This document shows positions 26,889-35,228 of a stretch of 64,000 nt of DNA, one piece after another. Each line of letters begins with the position of its first letter. The stretch's first letter is position 1. The stretch spans positions 186,001 to 250,000 of the forward strand of contig NZ_AXVM01000005.1 in NCBI RefSeq assembly GCF_000484635.1, in the 5' to 3' direction. The DNA is from Comamonas badia DSM 17552. Its GTDB lineage: Bacteria; Pseudomonadota; Gammaproteobacteria; Burkholderiales; Burkholderiaceae_C. Position numbers and translations under genes: made by a program. The notes beneath the pieces were generated by a model that had not been told where the DNA came from, made no database searches, and saw only the letters and a list, made by a program, of their open reading frames with translations.

Positions 26889-27710
26889 ATGTACTTTCGT
26901 TTGCCGGACAGCCGGCGGATCTGGTATGAAATGTTGGGAGACCCCGAATCCCCAGTCGTCTGCTTGACCCACTCCCTGACCGCCGATAGCGGTATGTGGG
27001 CCGAGCAGGTGCCTGCGTTGCTGCAGGCGGGATACCGGGTGCTTCGAATGGATATCCGGGGACATGGCGGCAGCGATGCCATGGATGGCGCCTATACGCT
27101 GGAAAACCTCGCCGACGATGTGTCGATCGTCGTGCAGGGGCTGGGGCTGGATGGTGTCCACTATGTTGGCCTCTCGATTGGCGGCATGTTTGGGCAGGCA
27201 TTTGCCCTCAAGTACCCGCAATTGATGCGCTCGGCCATGCTGTGCGACACCATGCCTGCCTCGGCATCAGGCGCTGAAGGCATGTGGGACGAGCGGATCG
27301 CCACTGCACGCTCCGCCAACTCCCTTCTTCCTCTGGCTGAGGCTACGCTGGGCCGGTGGTTCACGGAGGACTTCAGGCGCCGCTCGCCTCTCCGGTGTCG
27401 GCAGGTTCATGAAAGCATTCTCGCCACCAGCGTGAATGGCTTCGAAGGGTGCGTCAGGGCGATCCGGCAATTCGATTTCTCCGAGGCACTGCCGAAGGTG
27501 CAAGTGCCCACGCTGGTGGTTTGCGGGAGCGATGACCCGGGAACGCCGCCTGCGGAGAACCGACGGTTGGCTGAACTGATTCCTGGTGCGCGGTACGAGG
27601 AAGTACCGGGGTGCCGGCACCTTCCGAACATCGAGAGGCCGGAGGCGTTCAACGCCGTCCTGACCCGTTGGCTGGCGGGCCTGCGTTCGTCGGCCATCAC
27701 GAAGCGTTGA
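26889..27710 (+). CDS. alpha/beta hydrolase (3-oxoadipate enol-lactonase-like)
   Basis: A 273-aa single-domain hydrolase. The catalytic set is visible: Ser96 in the nucleophile elbow GLSIGGM, Asp215/216 (CGSDDPGTP) and His244 (GCRHLPNIERPEAF). It resembles PcaD-type enol-lactonases and could open a lactone or cleave an ester or thioester. The ATG at 26889 is preferred over the one at 26775 because AGGAG sits about 6 bases upstream and the fold starts there. First gene of the cluster divergent from the MocR regulator; the SDR gene follows 16 bp later. Confidence 0.88.
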   Translation: MYFRLPDSRRIWYEMLGDPESPVVCLTHSLTADSGMWAEQVPALLQAGYRVLRMDIRGHGGSDAMDGAYTLENLADDVSIVVQGLGLDGVHYVGLSIGGMFGQAFALKYPQLMRSAMLCDTMPASASGAEGMWDERIATARSANSLLPLAEATLGRWFTEDFRRRSPLRCRQVHESILATSVNGFEGCVRAIRQFDFSEALPKVQVPTLVVCGSDDPGTPPAENRRLAELIPGARYEEVPGCRHLPNIERPEAFNAVLTRWLAGLRSSAITKR

Positions 27711-27726
27711 TGGGAGGGCAGCAGAC

Positions 27727-28464
27727 ATGGGAAGACTGGAAGGAAAAACCGCCTTGGTCACGGGCGCGGCCCATGGGATCGGGCTGGCGACGGTCCATGC
27801 CATGGCGCGCGAAGGAGCCATGGTATGGGCCGTGGATCGGGATGCAAAGGGTCTAGAGGCTCTGCGCGATGTTCCACGTGTCCAGGTGGCTTTGCTCGAC
27901 GTCACCGATGCGGCGGGAATCACACGGCTGGCCGGGCAGGTGGGTTCGTTGGGCGTGCTTTTCAACTGCGCGGGCTACGTCCACCATGGCACGGTGCTCG
28001 ACTGCACGGACGCGGCCTGGGACACCACGATGGCCATCAACGTGAAGAGCATGTTCTGGCTCATCAAGGCCTTTCTGCCGGGAATGCTCCGGGCCCGTAC
28101 AGGAAGCATCGTCAACATGTCGTCGATGGCTTCCTCGGTCAAGGGCGCAACCAATCGCTTCGCATATTCCACGAGCAAGGCGGCCGTCATTGGATTGACC
28201 AAATCCGTGGCCATCGATCACATCCGTGAAGGAGTGCGGTGCAATGCCATTTGTCCGGGGATCGTCGATACGCCCTCGCTGAAGGACCGCATGAGTGCCA
28301 TGCCGGATCCGGAAGCCGCGACCAAGGCCTTCATCGCGCGTCAGCCAACAGGCCGTCTGGCCCGTGCGGAAGAAATCGCGCCTCTCGTCGTCTACCTGGC
28401 GTCGGATGAGGCTTCGTTCGTCACGGGGGCGATCTATTCGATCGATGGAGGTATCACTCTCTGA
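27727..28464 (+). CDS. short-chain dehydrogenase/reductase
   Basis: A 245-aa classical SDR that would oxidise a hydroxyl group with NAD(P)+. The Rossmann motif TGAAHGIG is at residues 12-19, NCAG at about 80, the catalytic Ser in SSMAS at about 133, and Tyr147/Lys151 in YSTSK. An acidic or polar residue after beta-2 (VDRD) suggests NAD+ preference. It is close in pattern to the type 2 3-hydroxybutyrate / 2-keto-3-deoxy-sugar-acid dehydrogenase group. Within the cluster it may oxidise the alcohol produced by the dioxygenase. Confidence 0.9.
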   Translation: MGRLEGKTALVTGAAHGIGLATVHAMAREGAMVWAVDRDAKGLEALRDVPRVQVALLDVTDAAGITRLAGQVGSLGVLFNCAGYVHHGTVLDCTDAAWDTTMAINVKSMFWLIKAFLPGMLRARTGSIVNMSSMASSVKGATNRFAYSTSKAAVIGLTKSVAIDHIREGVRCNAICPGIVDTPSLKDRMSAMPDPEAATKAFIARQPTGRLARAEEIAPLVVYLASDEASFVTGAIYSIDGGITL

Positions 28465-28529
28465 CCTACCAGTCCTGTATTTGATTTCGTGCATTCCTTT
28501 GACTTAAAACTTGATTCAGGAGACAGACA

Positions 28530-29729
28530 ATGAAGAAATGGGTGAAGAACGCAGCGGCCGCAGCCATGTTGACGATGGGCCTTGCCGGCGTGGGCAAGGC
28601 ACAGACCGATCCCATCAGGATCGGGTTCATTACCGACATGACCGGTGTCTATGCCGACATCGATGGCCCGGGTGGCGTTGAAGCGATCCGGATGGCCATC
28701 GAGGATGCAGGTGGGGCCATCAGCGGCCGCAAGGTCGAGTTGCTGGTCGCAGATCACCAGAACAAGGCGGACATCGCCGCCGCGCGGGCGCGCGAGTGGT
28801 ATGACTCGGGGGTGGATGTCATCATCGGAGGCACCAACTCATCGGCTGTCCTCGCCATCAATCATGTGGCGCGCCAGAAGAAGAAGGTCATGCTGTCCTC
28901 CAGTGCGGCGACTACGAGATTGTCCAATGAAGAGTGCAGTCCCTGGTCCGTGCAGTACGTGACGGACACGACGGCCATCGCCCGCGTCACGGGGTCGGCG
29001 GTCGTCAAGGATGGCGGCAAGAGCTGGTACTTGATTTCAGTGGATACCGCGGTCGGCCATTCACTCGAGAAAGACCTGGTGGAGGTCGTCAAGGCGGGAG
29101 GCGGCACCATCAAGGGTTCAATCCGGCATTCTTTGGGCACCACGGATTTTTCGTCGATGCTGCTGCAAGCACAGTCGTCTGGTGCCCAGGTGGTTGGGTT
29201 GGCGACGGGGGGCGGTGACCTTCTGGCGGCCATCAAAGGGGCGCAGGAATTCGGTTTGCACCGATCCATGAAGGTTGCGGCGCCGCTTGCCTTCTTGTCG
29301 GATATTCATGCACTTGGCCTGCCTGTCGCTCAGGGGCTGTATTACACGGAAGGGTGGTACTGGGACCACGACGAAAAGTCGCGAGCCTGGGCAAAGCGCT
29401 TCTTCGACAAGCGCAAGGCCATGCCCACCAGCTACCAGGCGGGCAACGCCTCCGTGACCAATCACTGGCTCTCGGCGGTCAAGGCTGTGGGCAGCACCGA
29501 TGCGGACAAGGTGATGGAAAAAATGCGCGCGACACCCATCAACGACTTCTTTACGCAGAACGGAACGATTCGCCCTGATGGGCGGATGGTGCACGACATG
29601 TTCCTGATGCAAGTGAAGTCTCCCGCGGAATCGAAATATCCATGGGACTATTCCAAATTGATCGGCACAGTTCCGGGGGAAAAGGCCTTCATGAGCAAGG
29701 CGGAGTCCAAGTGTGCCCATTGGAAATGA
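28530..29729 (+). CDS. ABC transporter substrate-binding protein (Peripla_BP_6 / LivJ type)
   Basis: A 399-aa periplasmic receptor. A signal peptide ends at about residue 24 (LAGVGKAQ), followed by the LivJ-type fold start IRIGFITDMTGVYADIDGPG. Although called branched-chain-amino-acid type, this family binds many acids, amides and aromatics. Its membrane and ATPase partners are encoded just downstream (30628-34027), with the dioxygenase gene between. It should define what the cluster imports, but the ligand cannot be inferred from sequence alone. Confidence 0.92.
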   Translation: MKKWVKNAAAAAMLTMGLAGVGKAQTDPIRIGFITDMTGVYADIDGPGGVEAIRMAIEDAGGAISGRKVELLVADHQNKADIAAARAREWYDSGVDVIIGGTNSSAVLAINHVARQKKKVMLSSSAATTRLSNEECSPWSVQYVTDTTAIARVTGSAVVKDGGKSWYLISVDTAVGHSLEKDLVEVVKAGGGTIKGSIRHSLGTTDFSSMLLQAQSSGAQVVGLATGGGDLLAAIKGAQEFGLHRSMKVAAPLAFLSDIHALGLPVAQGLYYTEGWYWDHDEKSRAWAKRFFDKRKAMPTSYQAGNASVTNHWLSAVKAVGSTDADKVMEKMRATPINDFFTQNGTIRPDGRMVHDMFLMQVKSPAESKYPWDYSKLIGTVPGEKAFMSKAESKCAHWK

Positions 29730-29759
29730 ACGCATTAACGTCAACAGGAGTAAATGGCA

Positions 29760-30542
29760 ATGAAACTCAGCATCGAGCAACTTCGGCAATTCGAGCAGCA
29801 GGGCTATGTGATCTGCAAGGATCTTTTCACGTCCGAGGAAATGAAAACCTTGCGTGGCGCGCTTCAGGAAATTCTCAATGATGATATTGATCGGCCAGGC
29901 GTGTCGCGAGAGAAAAACAGCAAGGCGCCGCGTCTCATCTATGGCGCCGACCAGTTCAACGAGGTTTTTGCGCGACTGGTTCGCCATCCACGGTGGATGG
30001 AACCTGCCAAGCAGATACTCGAATCAGATGTCTACATTCATCAACTCAGAATCAATCCCAAGGCACCTTATGAAGGTGAGGGTTTCTGGTGGCACCAGGA
30101 CTTTTCAACCTGGCATTTCGAGGATGGCATGCCGACGTCCAATGCCCTGATGATCGCCGTGTTCATGGATGACATCTATGACACCAATGGGCCGTTGATG
30201 GTCATACCGGGGTCGCACAAGTATGGAGAGATTCCCGAGCGGGTGCCCAACCCGGATGAGACGGGCTACACCGTCATGGAGGTTTCGCGCGATGTGGTCG
30301 CCGGGCTGGTGAAGGAATCTGGCATCGAGGCCTTGACGGGATCGGCAGGCAGCGTGATGTTCATGCATTGCAACCTTCTGCATGCTTCCGCGGGCAATGT
30401 CACCCCGTATCCCCGCTCCATCATCTATATCAATGCGAATTCCGTCGGCAATATACCAACGAAGAAAAAGCGGGCGGCGCATCACTGCAACCCCGACGCG
30501 ACGGCGCTCGAACCGTTGGAAGACGATTGTCTGATTTCCTGA
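29760..30542 (+). CDS. phytanoyl-CoA-dioxygenase-family hydroxylase, EctD-like
   Basis: A 260-aa Fe(II)/2-oxoglutarate dioxygenase that hydroxylates an unactivated carbon while decarboxylating 2-oxoglutarate. The iron ligands are His112 and Asp114 (WWHQDFSTWH) and His208 (NLLHAS); Arg219 in TPYPRS probably binds 2-oxoglutarate. The spacing and the TPYPRS and GPLMVIPGSHKYG segments resemble ectoine hydroxylase EctD, but no ectoine synthesis or degradation gene is near. An ATG two codons earlier (29754) is only 3 bases after AGGAG, so 29760 is preferred. It probably performs the first chemical step on the imported compound. Confidence 0.85.
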   Translation: MKLSIEQLRQFEQQGYVICKDLFTSEEMKTLRGALQEILNDDIDRPGVSREKNSKAPRLIYGADQFNEVFARLVRHPRWMEPAKQILESDVYIHQLRINPKAPYEGEGFWWHQDFSTWHFEDGMPTSNALMIAVFMDDIYDTNGPLMVIPGSHKYGEIPERVPNPDETGYTVMEVSRDVVAGLVKESGIEALTGSAGSVMFMHCNLLHASAGNVTPYPRSIIYINANSVGNIPTKKKRAAHHCNPDATALEPLEDDCLIS

Positions 30543-30627
30543 GGCCATGAGCCGTACGGCTCGCTATTCAGCTCCCGCATAGTCAACGAACTCTACCCTG
30601 CTCGTATCAGCGAGTGGGGTCTTTGGA

Positions 30628-31401
30628 ATGAAAAAATACATTTTGGAGACAAAGCGCCTGACCAAGGAATTTCGAGGGTTTGTCGCGGTTCAGGATGTCA
30701 ATCTGCAGGTTGAGAGGGACAGTATTCATGTCCTCATCGGTCCCAATGGAGCGGGCAAGACGACCTGCTTCAACTTGTTGACCAAATTCCTGACGCCAAC
30801 TTCGGGGCAGATCCTCTTCGATGGAGAAGACATCACGCGTGACAAACCTGTCAAGACCGCTCGCCGCGGAATGGTTCGTTCGTTTCAAATTTCCGCGGTT
30901 TTCCCCCACATGACGGCGCTTGACAATGTCCGCGTCGGCTTGCAGCGGATGACCGGCGCTTCATATCGATTCTGGGAGAGCGGGCGGCGGCTCGATCGGC
31001 TCAATGACCAGGCATATGCACTCCTGGAAAGGGTTGATCTGAAGTCATTTGCCCACCACATCGTCGCCGACCTGCCTTATGGGCGCAAGCGTGCCTTGGA
31101 AATCGCAACGACGCTGGCAATGCGGCCCAGACTGATGCTGCTGGATGAGCCCACCCAGGGCATGGGCCATGAGGATGTCGGCAAGGTCACGCAACTCATC
31201 AAGGAAGTCAGCGTCGGCAAAACCATCCTGATGGTCGAGCACAACATGAACGTGGTCGCCAAGATCGCCGACAGGATTACCGTTCTCTCGCGTGGTTCGG
31301 TTCTGGCTGAAGGCTCATATGCGGAAGTGTCGAAAAACAAGGCCGTGGTGGAGGCCTACATGGGTACGGCAATTTCCAAACTTCAGCAGGAGGCTGGATG
31401 A
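30628..31401 (+). CDS. Liv-type ABC transporter ATP-binding protein (LivG-like)
   Basis: A 257-aa ABC ATPase powering uptake. Walker A is GPNGAGKTT (about residue 38), Walker B RLMLLDEPTQGM, with the branched-chain-family C-terminal extension and a signature-like region (LPYGRKRALEIA in place of the usual LSGGQ, common in LivG). It overlaps the next ATPase gene by ATGA. It works with the receptor at 28530 and the permeases at 32166-34027. Confidence 0.92.
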   Translation: MKKYILETKRLTKEFRGFVAVQDVNLQVERDSIHVLIGPNGAGKTTCFNLLTKFLTPTSGQILFDGEDITRDKPVKTARRGMVRSFQISAVFPHMTALDNVRVGLQRMTGASYRFWESGRRLDRLNDQAYALLERVDLKSFAHHIVADLPYGRKRALEIATTLAMRPRLMLLDEPTQGMGHEDVGKVTQLIKEVSVGKTILMVEHNMNVVAKIADRITVLSRGSVLAEGSYAEVSKNKAVVEAYMGTAISKLQQEAG

Positions 31402-32111
31402 CCACACCGATGTTGGAGATTTCCGACTTGCACGCCTGGTACGGTGAGGCGCATGTATTGCACGGCGTGAATTTTCAGGTTCACCAGGGCGAAGTCGTGA
31501 CGCTGCTGGGGCGCAATGGTGCCGGCAGAACGACCACGCTGCGCGCCGTTTTCGGCTTGTTGAACAGGAGAGAGGGCTCAATACGCATTGGCGGGCAGGA
31601 GGTCATCGACTGGCCTGCCTATCAGATCGCTCACCTTGGTCTGGGCTATTGCCCCGAAGAGCGCGGCATTTTCCCCGGCCTGACCTGCGAGGAGAACTTG
31701 CTTCTCCCCCGCAAACTGCGGGTGCAAGGCGGCCAGGCGATGTCCTTGGATGAAATCTACCAACTGTTCCCCAATCTCCACGAACGGCGATATTCCCCCG
31801 GCACGCGTCTGTCTGGTGGTGAACAGCAGATGCTGGCAGTGGCCAGGATCCTTCGCACAGGGGCTGGTCTGCTGCTCCTGGACGAAATATCCGAGGGCTT
31901 GGCGCCGGTCATCGTGCAGGCCCTGGCGCATCTGATTCGGATGCTTAAGGAACGAGGTTTCACCATCGTGATGGTCGAACAAAACTTTCACTTTGCCGCT
32001 TCGCTCGCCGACCGCTTCTACGTGATGGAGCATGGGCGAATCGTTCGGGAAGTCCTGGCCTCGGAGTTGTCCGAACAGCAAGCCATGCTGGATGAGTTAT
32101 TGGGTGTTTAG
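31398..32111 (+). CDS. Liv-type ABC transporter ATP-binding protein (LivF-like), Walker A Lys replaced by Arg
   Basis: A 237-aa second ATPase of the transporter. The signature LSGGEQQMLAVARIL and Walker B LLLLDEISEGLAP are intact. Walker A reads GRNGAGRTTT, so the invariant Lys is Arg44. I recall the same Arg in some related Burkholderiales LivF proteins, so this is more likely a family variant than damage. The start codon overlaps the livG-like stop. Confidence 0.92.
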   Translation: MTTPMLEISDLHAWYGEAHVLHGVNFQVHQGEVVTLLGRNGAGRTTTLRAVFGLLNRREGSIRIGGQEVIDWPAYQIAHLGLGYCPEERGIFPGLTCEENLLLPRKLRVQGGQAMSLDEIYQLFPNLHERRYSPGTRLSGGEQQMLAVARILRTGAGLLLLDEISEGLAPVIVQALAHLIRMLKERGFTIVMVEQNFHFAASLADRFYVMEHGRIVREVLASELSEQQAMLDELLGV

Positions 32112-32165
32112 CGTGGCACTGCTGCGTACTTCGGCCCCCGGCATGACCCCATCGAAATCGGATGA

Positions 32166-33056
32166 ATGATGATTCAAATATTTGGTATTCCCATCCAGGC
32201 GTTGATGGGGCAAATTCTCCTCGGACTGGTGAACGGTTCGTTTTACGCAGTCCTTTCGCTGGGTTTGGCCGTGATTTTTGGCCTGCTCAATGTGATCAAC
32301 TTCGCTCACGGCGCCTTTTTCATGTTGGGCGCTTTTTTTGCTTGGATGGGGTTGCACTACCTGGGGGTCAGCTACTGGGTGATGCTGCTGGTGTCGCCTC
32401 TGCTGGTGGGGGTGGCGGGCATCATTCTCGAGAGAGGGTTGCTGCGCCACCTCTACCAGTTGGACCATCTCTACGGCCTGTTGTTGACTTTTGGCGTCGT
32501 ATTGCTGATGGAAGGGTTCTTTCGTAGCATTTATGGCGTTTCGGGGCTTCCCTACCCCGTGCCGAGCGCCTTGCAGGGAGGCATCGATCTGGGCTTCATG
32601 TACCTGCCCATTTACCGGTTGTGGGTCGTGGTGGTTTCGCTGGCACTGTGTCTGGGGGTTTGGCTCCTCGTGGAAAAAACCCAGCTTGGTGCACTGCTGC
32701 GCGCCGCCACATCCAATCCCAAGCTGGTTGAGGCCTTTGGCATCAACGTGCCGTTGATAGTCACCCTGACGTTTGGCTGCGGCGTTGCCATGGCCGGTTT
32801 CGTTGGTGTACTGGCCGCACCCATCATGCAAGTGTCTCCGTCCATGGGTGCGAATCTCATCGTCGTCGTATTCGCTGTTGTCGTGATCGGTGGTATGGGG
32901 TCGATTTTGGGATCCATCGTGACGGGCCTGGGGCTGGGCGTTCTGGAAGGCCTGACGAAGGTTTATTGGCCCGAGGCAGCCAATACGGTGGTGTTCATGA
33001 TCATGGTCATCGTTCTGGTGCTCCGGCCAGCCGGGTTGTTTGGAAAACAGGCATGA
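32166..33056 (+). CDS. branched-chain-type ABC transporter permease (LivH-like)
   Basis: A 296-aa inner-membrane permease with about eight hydrophobic helices. The LivH opening (GQILLGLVNGSFYAVLSLGL, then INFAHGAFFMLG) and the conserved loop near GGMGSILGSIVTGLGLG are present. Two ATG codons in tandem (32166, 32169) both fit. It overlaps the next permease gene by ATGA. Forms the membrane channel with the LivM-like protein. Confidence 0.92.
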   Translation: MMIQIFGIPIQALMGQILLGLVNGSFYAVLSLGLAVIFGLLNVINFAHGAFFMLGAFFAWMGLHYLGVSYWVMLLVSPLLVGVAGIILERGLLRHLYQLDHLYGLLLTFGVVLLMEGFFRSIYGVSGLPYPVPSALQGGIDLGFMYLPIYRLWVVVVSLALCLGVWLLVEKTQLGALLRAATSNPKLVEAFGINVPLIVTLTFGCGVAMAGFVGVLAAPIMQVSPSMGANLIVVVFAVVVIGGMGSILGSIVTGLGLGVLEGLTKVYWPEAANTVVFMIMVIVLVLRPAGLFGKQA

Positions 33057-34027
33057 ACAAAAAATTTGCGATCTCTCTCGCCGTGTTCGCGGCGCTGTGC
33101 GCACTGCCGTTCGTAGGCGCGTATCCCGTCTTCATCATGAAAATCCTGTGTTATGCGCTTTTCGCTTGCGCATTCAACCTGCTGCTGGGGTATGCGGGAT
33201 TACTCTCGTTCGGACACGCCGCGTTCCTGGGAGGGGCGGGATATGCGACCGGCCATGCGCTCGCGGTATGGGGGATGAGCACGGTGCAGGGCCTCGTCTT
33301 CGGTGTGATGGTGGCGGCGGCGATGGGCGTGGTGTTTGGTGCGTTGGCCATTCGGCGCAGTGGTATTTATTTCGCGATGATTACGCTCGCCCTTGCCCAG
33401 ATGGCTTACTTTTTCTTCATGCAGGCACCGTTCACGGGCGGAGAAGATGGTCTCCAGGCGATTCCCCGGGGCAGCATCCTGGGTATCGACCTGAACAACG
33501 ATCTCGCTCTGTACTACTTTGTGCTCATGGTGTGCGCGCTCAGCTTCGCATTCTGCAGCCGGGTCGTGAACTCGCCGTTTGGTTACGCGCTCAGGGCGAT
33601 CAAGGAGAACGAGCCGCGAGCCATTTCGCTCGGCTACGACGTGGAGCGTTTCAAGCTGATCGTATTCGTGCTGTCCGCCGCGCTTGCGGGCCTGGCCGGA
33701 TCTCTCAAAAGTCTGGTGTTCGTCTCCGTGACGCTGGCTGACGTCGTATGGCACATGTCAGGCTTGGTTGTCCTCATGACCCTCATTGGCGGAGTCGGTA
33801 CCTTGCTCGGGCCGGTGATCGGTGCGCTCATCGTTGTGGTGCTCGAGAACAAGGTTGGCGAATTTGGGCAGATGCTGGCGAGTGCGACAGGCTGGAACGG
33901 CTTTGAGCTGCTCGGTCAATCCGTTCCCATGGTGATCGGGCTCATCTTTATTGTTTGCGTAAGGTTGTTTCGCCAAGGCGTCGTGGGCGAACTGGCGCAT
34001 TGGCTGCGAACAGGGAAGTCCCCCTAG
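33053..34027 (+). CDS. branched-chain-type ABC transporter permease (LivM-like)
   Basis: A 324-aa inner-membrane permease, second half of the channel. Family segments include LCYALFACAFNLLLGYAGLLS, SFGHAAFLGGAGY and GGVGTLLGPVIGALIV. The start ATG overlaps the LivH-like stop, which decides against the upstream extension of the frame. The thiamine-diphosphate enzyme subunits follow 68 bp later. Confidence 0.92.
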   Translation: MNKKFAISLAVFAALCALPFVGAYPVFIMKILCYALFACAFNLLLGYAGLLSFGHAAFLGGAGYATGHALAVWGMSTVQGLVFGVMVAAAMGVVFGALAIRRSGIYFAMITLALAQMAYFFFMQAPFTGGEDGLQAIPRGSILGIDLNNDLALYYFVLMVCALSFAFCSRVVNSPFGYALRAIKENEPRAISLGYDVERFKLIVFVLSAALAGLAGSLKSLVFVSVTLADVVWHMSGLVVLMTLIGGVGTLLGPVIGALIVVVLENKVGEFGQMLASATGWNGFELLGQSVPMVIGLIFIVCVRLFRQGVVGELAHWLRTGKSP

Positions 34028-34095
34028 GGCTCCAGTTCCCGGAATCGCAAATCAATATTTTTCACTCGCATCACTCTAGGAAGGTGTCTACGGCG

Positions 34096-34629
34096 ATGAC
34101 CCCAACAACTGCAGCGGCTTCTTCTTGGCAGCAAGCCGTTTTCAAAGTCCTTAGGAAGGGCGGCGTCAACCAGATCGCCTATGTGCCAGATGCCGGCCAT
34201 TCGCATGTCATTCGCAGCGCCATTGCCGACCCTGAAATTCAGGATGTGGTCTTGACCACTGAAGAAGAGGGAGTGGCGGTCTGCAGTGGCGCCTGGCTTG
34301 GTGGCCAGCGCGCGGTGCTCCTGATGCAGAGCAGCGGCGTAGGCAATTGCATCAACATGTTTTCGTTGCTGCAATCGGCCGATTTTCCTTTTTGTACGCT
34401 GGTGACCATGCGTGGAGAGTATGCCGAGTTCAACCCCTGGCAGGGCCCGATGGGCAAGGCCACGCAGGCCGCGTTGGAGCTTATGGGTATTCACGTGCTG
34501 CGTGTCTCCAGGCCTGAGGATGTGGAAGAGGTCGTCAGCGCAGGCTTCGATGCTGCGTTCCAGGCTGGCGAGAAAGTCGCAGTGCTGTTGGGTCAGGAAC
34601 TGATCGGTCGCAAGAAATGGGATCGCTAA
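34096..34629 (+). CDS. ThDP-dependent decarboxylase, N-terminal (Pyr-domain) subunit, ComD-like
   Basis: A 178-aa protein equal to the pyrimidine-binding domain of thiamine-diphosphate decarboxylases. The catalytic Glu lies in the TTEEEGVAVCSGAWLGG region (about residues 54-70), followed by LMQSSGVGNCINMFSL. It is the size of sulfopyruvate decarboxylase alpha. The other half is encoded immediately downstream, so the enzyme is split over two genes. An AGGAAGG lies upstream; GTG at 34084 is a less likely start. Expected reaction: decarboxylation of a 2-oxo acid to an aldehyde. Confidence 0.83.
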   Translation: MTPTTAAASSWQQAVFKVLRKGGVNQIAYVPDAGHSHVIRSAIADPEIQDVVLTTEEEGVAVCSGAWLGGQRAVLLMQSSGVGNCINMFSLLQSADFPFCTLVTMRGEYAEFNPWQGPMGKATQAALELMGIHVLRVSRPEDVEEVVSAGFDAAFQAGEKVAVLLGQELIGRKKWDR

Positions 34630-34631
34630 AC

Positions 34632-35228
34632 ATGAATCAAAAGATATCGGCTTCGCGCGCTGACCGCCGCGCTTTCGTTTCCCAATTGATTGCTGCAGCA
34701 CCTGATGCTCTGGTTGTTGCCGGCCTGGGATCTGCCTCCTACGACGTGTTCGCTGCTGGCGACCGTGATCGAAATTACTATTTATGGGGTGCCATGGGTG
34801 GAGCCGCCTCGCTGGGCCTGGGTCTGGCGCTCGCGCAACCGGATGAGTCGGTGATCGTAATCACGGGCGATGGTGAGCAATTGATGGGCATTGGCAGTCT
34901 GGCCTCCATTGCTGTTAAACAGCCAAAGAATCTGACCATCGTCGTGCTGGACAATGGCCATTTCGGTGAGACCGGCATGCAGCGCAGTCATTCAAGCCTG
35001 GGTGCCGACTTGGTTGCAGTGGCCAAGGGTTTTGGCATTGCCGATTCGTTCTCCGTGAACAGCACGGATGCCTGCGAAGACATCGCCCAAGGTATCAATG
35101 CCCGCAAGCAAACCACCTTTGTTCAGGTCTTCATAGATGCCAATCAACCGCCGCGTATGCTGCCCCCTCGTGATGGCCCTTATATCAAAAACCGTTTCCG
35201 AGCTGCACTGGGCTTGACGCCATTTTGA
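34632..35228 (+). CDS. ThDP-dependent decarboxylase, C-terminal (PP-domain) subunit, ComE-like
   Basis: A 198-aa protein equal to the diphosphate-binding domain. The ThDP/Mg motif starts at ITGDGEQLMGIGS and ends at VVLDNGHFG (GDG-X~25-N), about residues 77-108. It begins 2 bp after the partner subunit gene, implying a 1:1 complex. It is most like sulfopyruvate and phosphonopyruvate decarboxylase small chains. The organism class does not make coenzyme M, so the 2-oxo acid substrate must be something else. Last gene of the cluster. Confidence 0.83.
   Translation: MNQKISASRADRRAFVSQLIAAAPDALVVAGLGSASYDVFAAGDRDRNYYLWGAMGGAASLGLGLALAQPDESVIVITGDGEQLMGIGSLASIAVKQPKNLTIVVLDNGHFGETGMQRSHSSLGADLVAVAKGFGIADSFSVNSTDACEDIAQGINARKQTTFVQVFIDANQPPRMLPPRDGPYIKNRFRAALGLTPF

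Noticed and set aside
31398-32111. Calling the LivF-like gene a pseudogene because of the Walker A change
   Set aside because: Frame, signature and Walker B are intact and the gene is in a tightly coupled operon.
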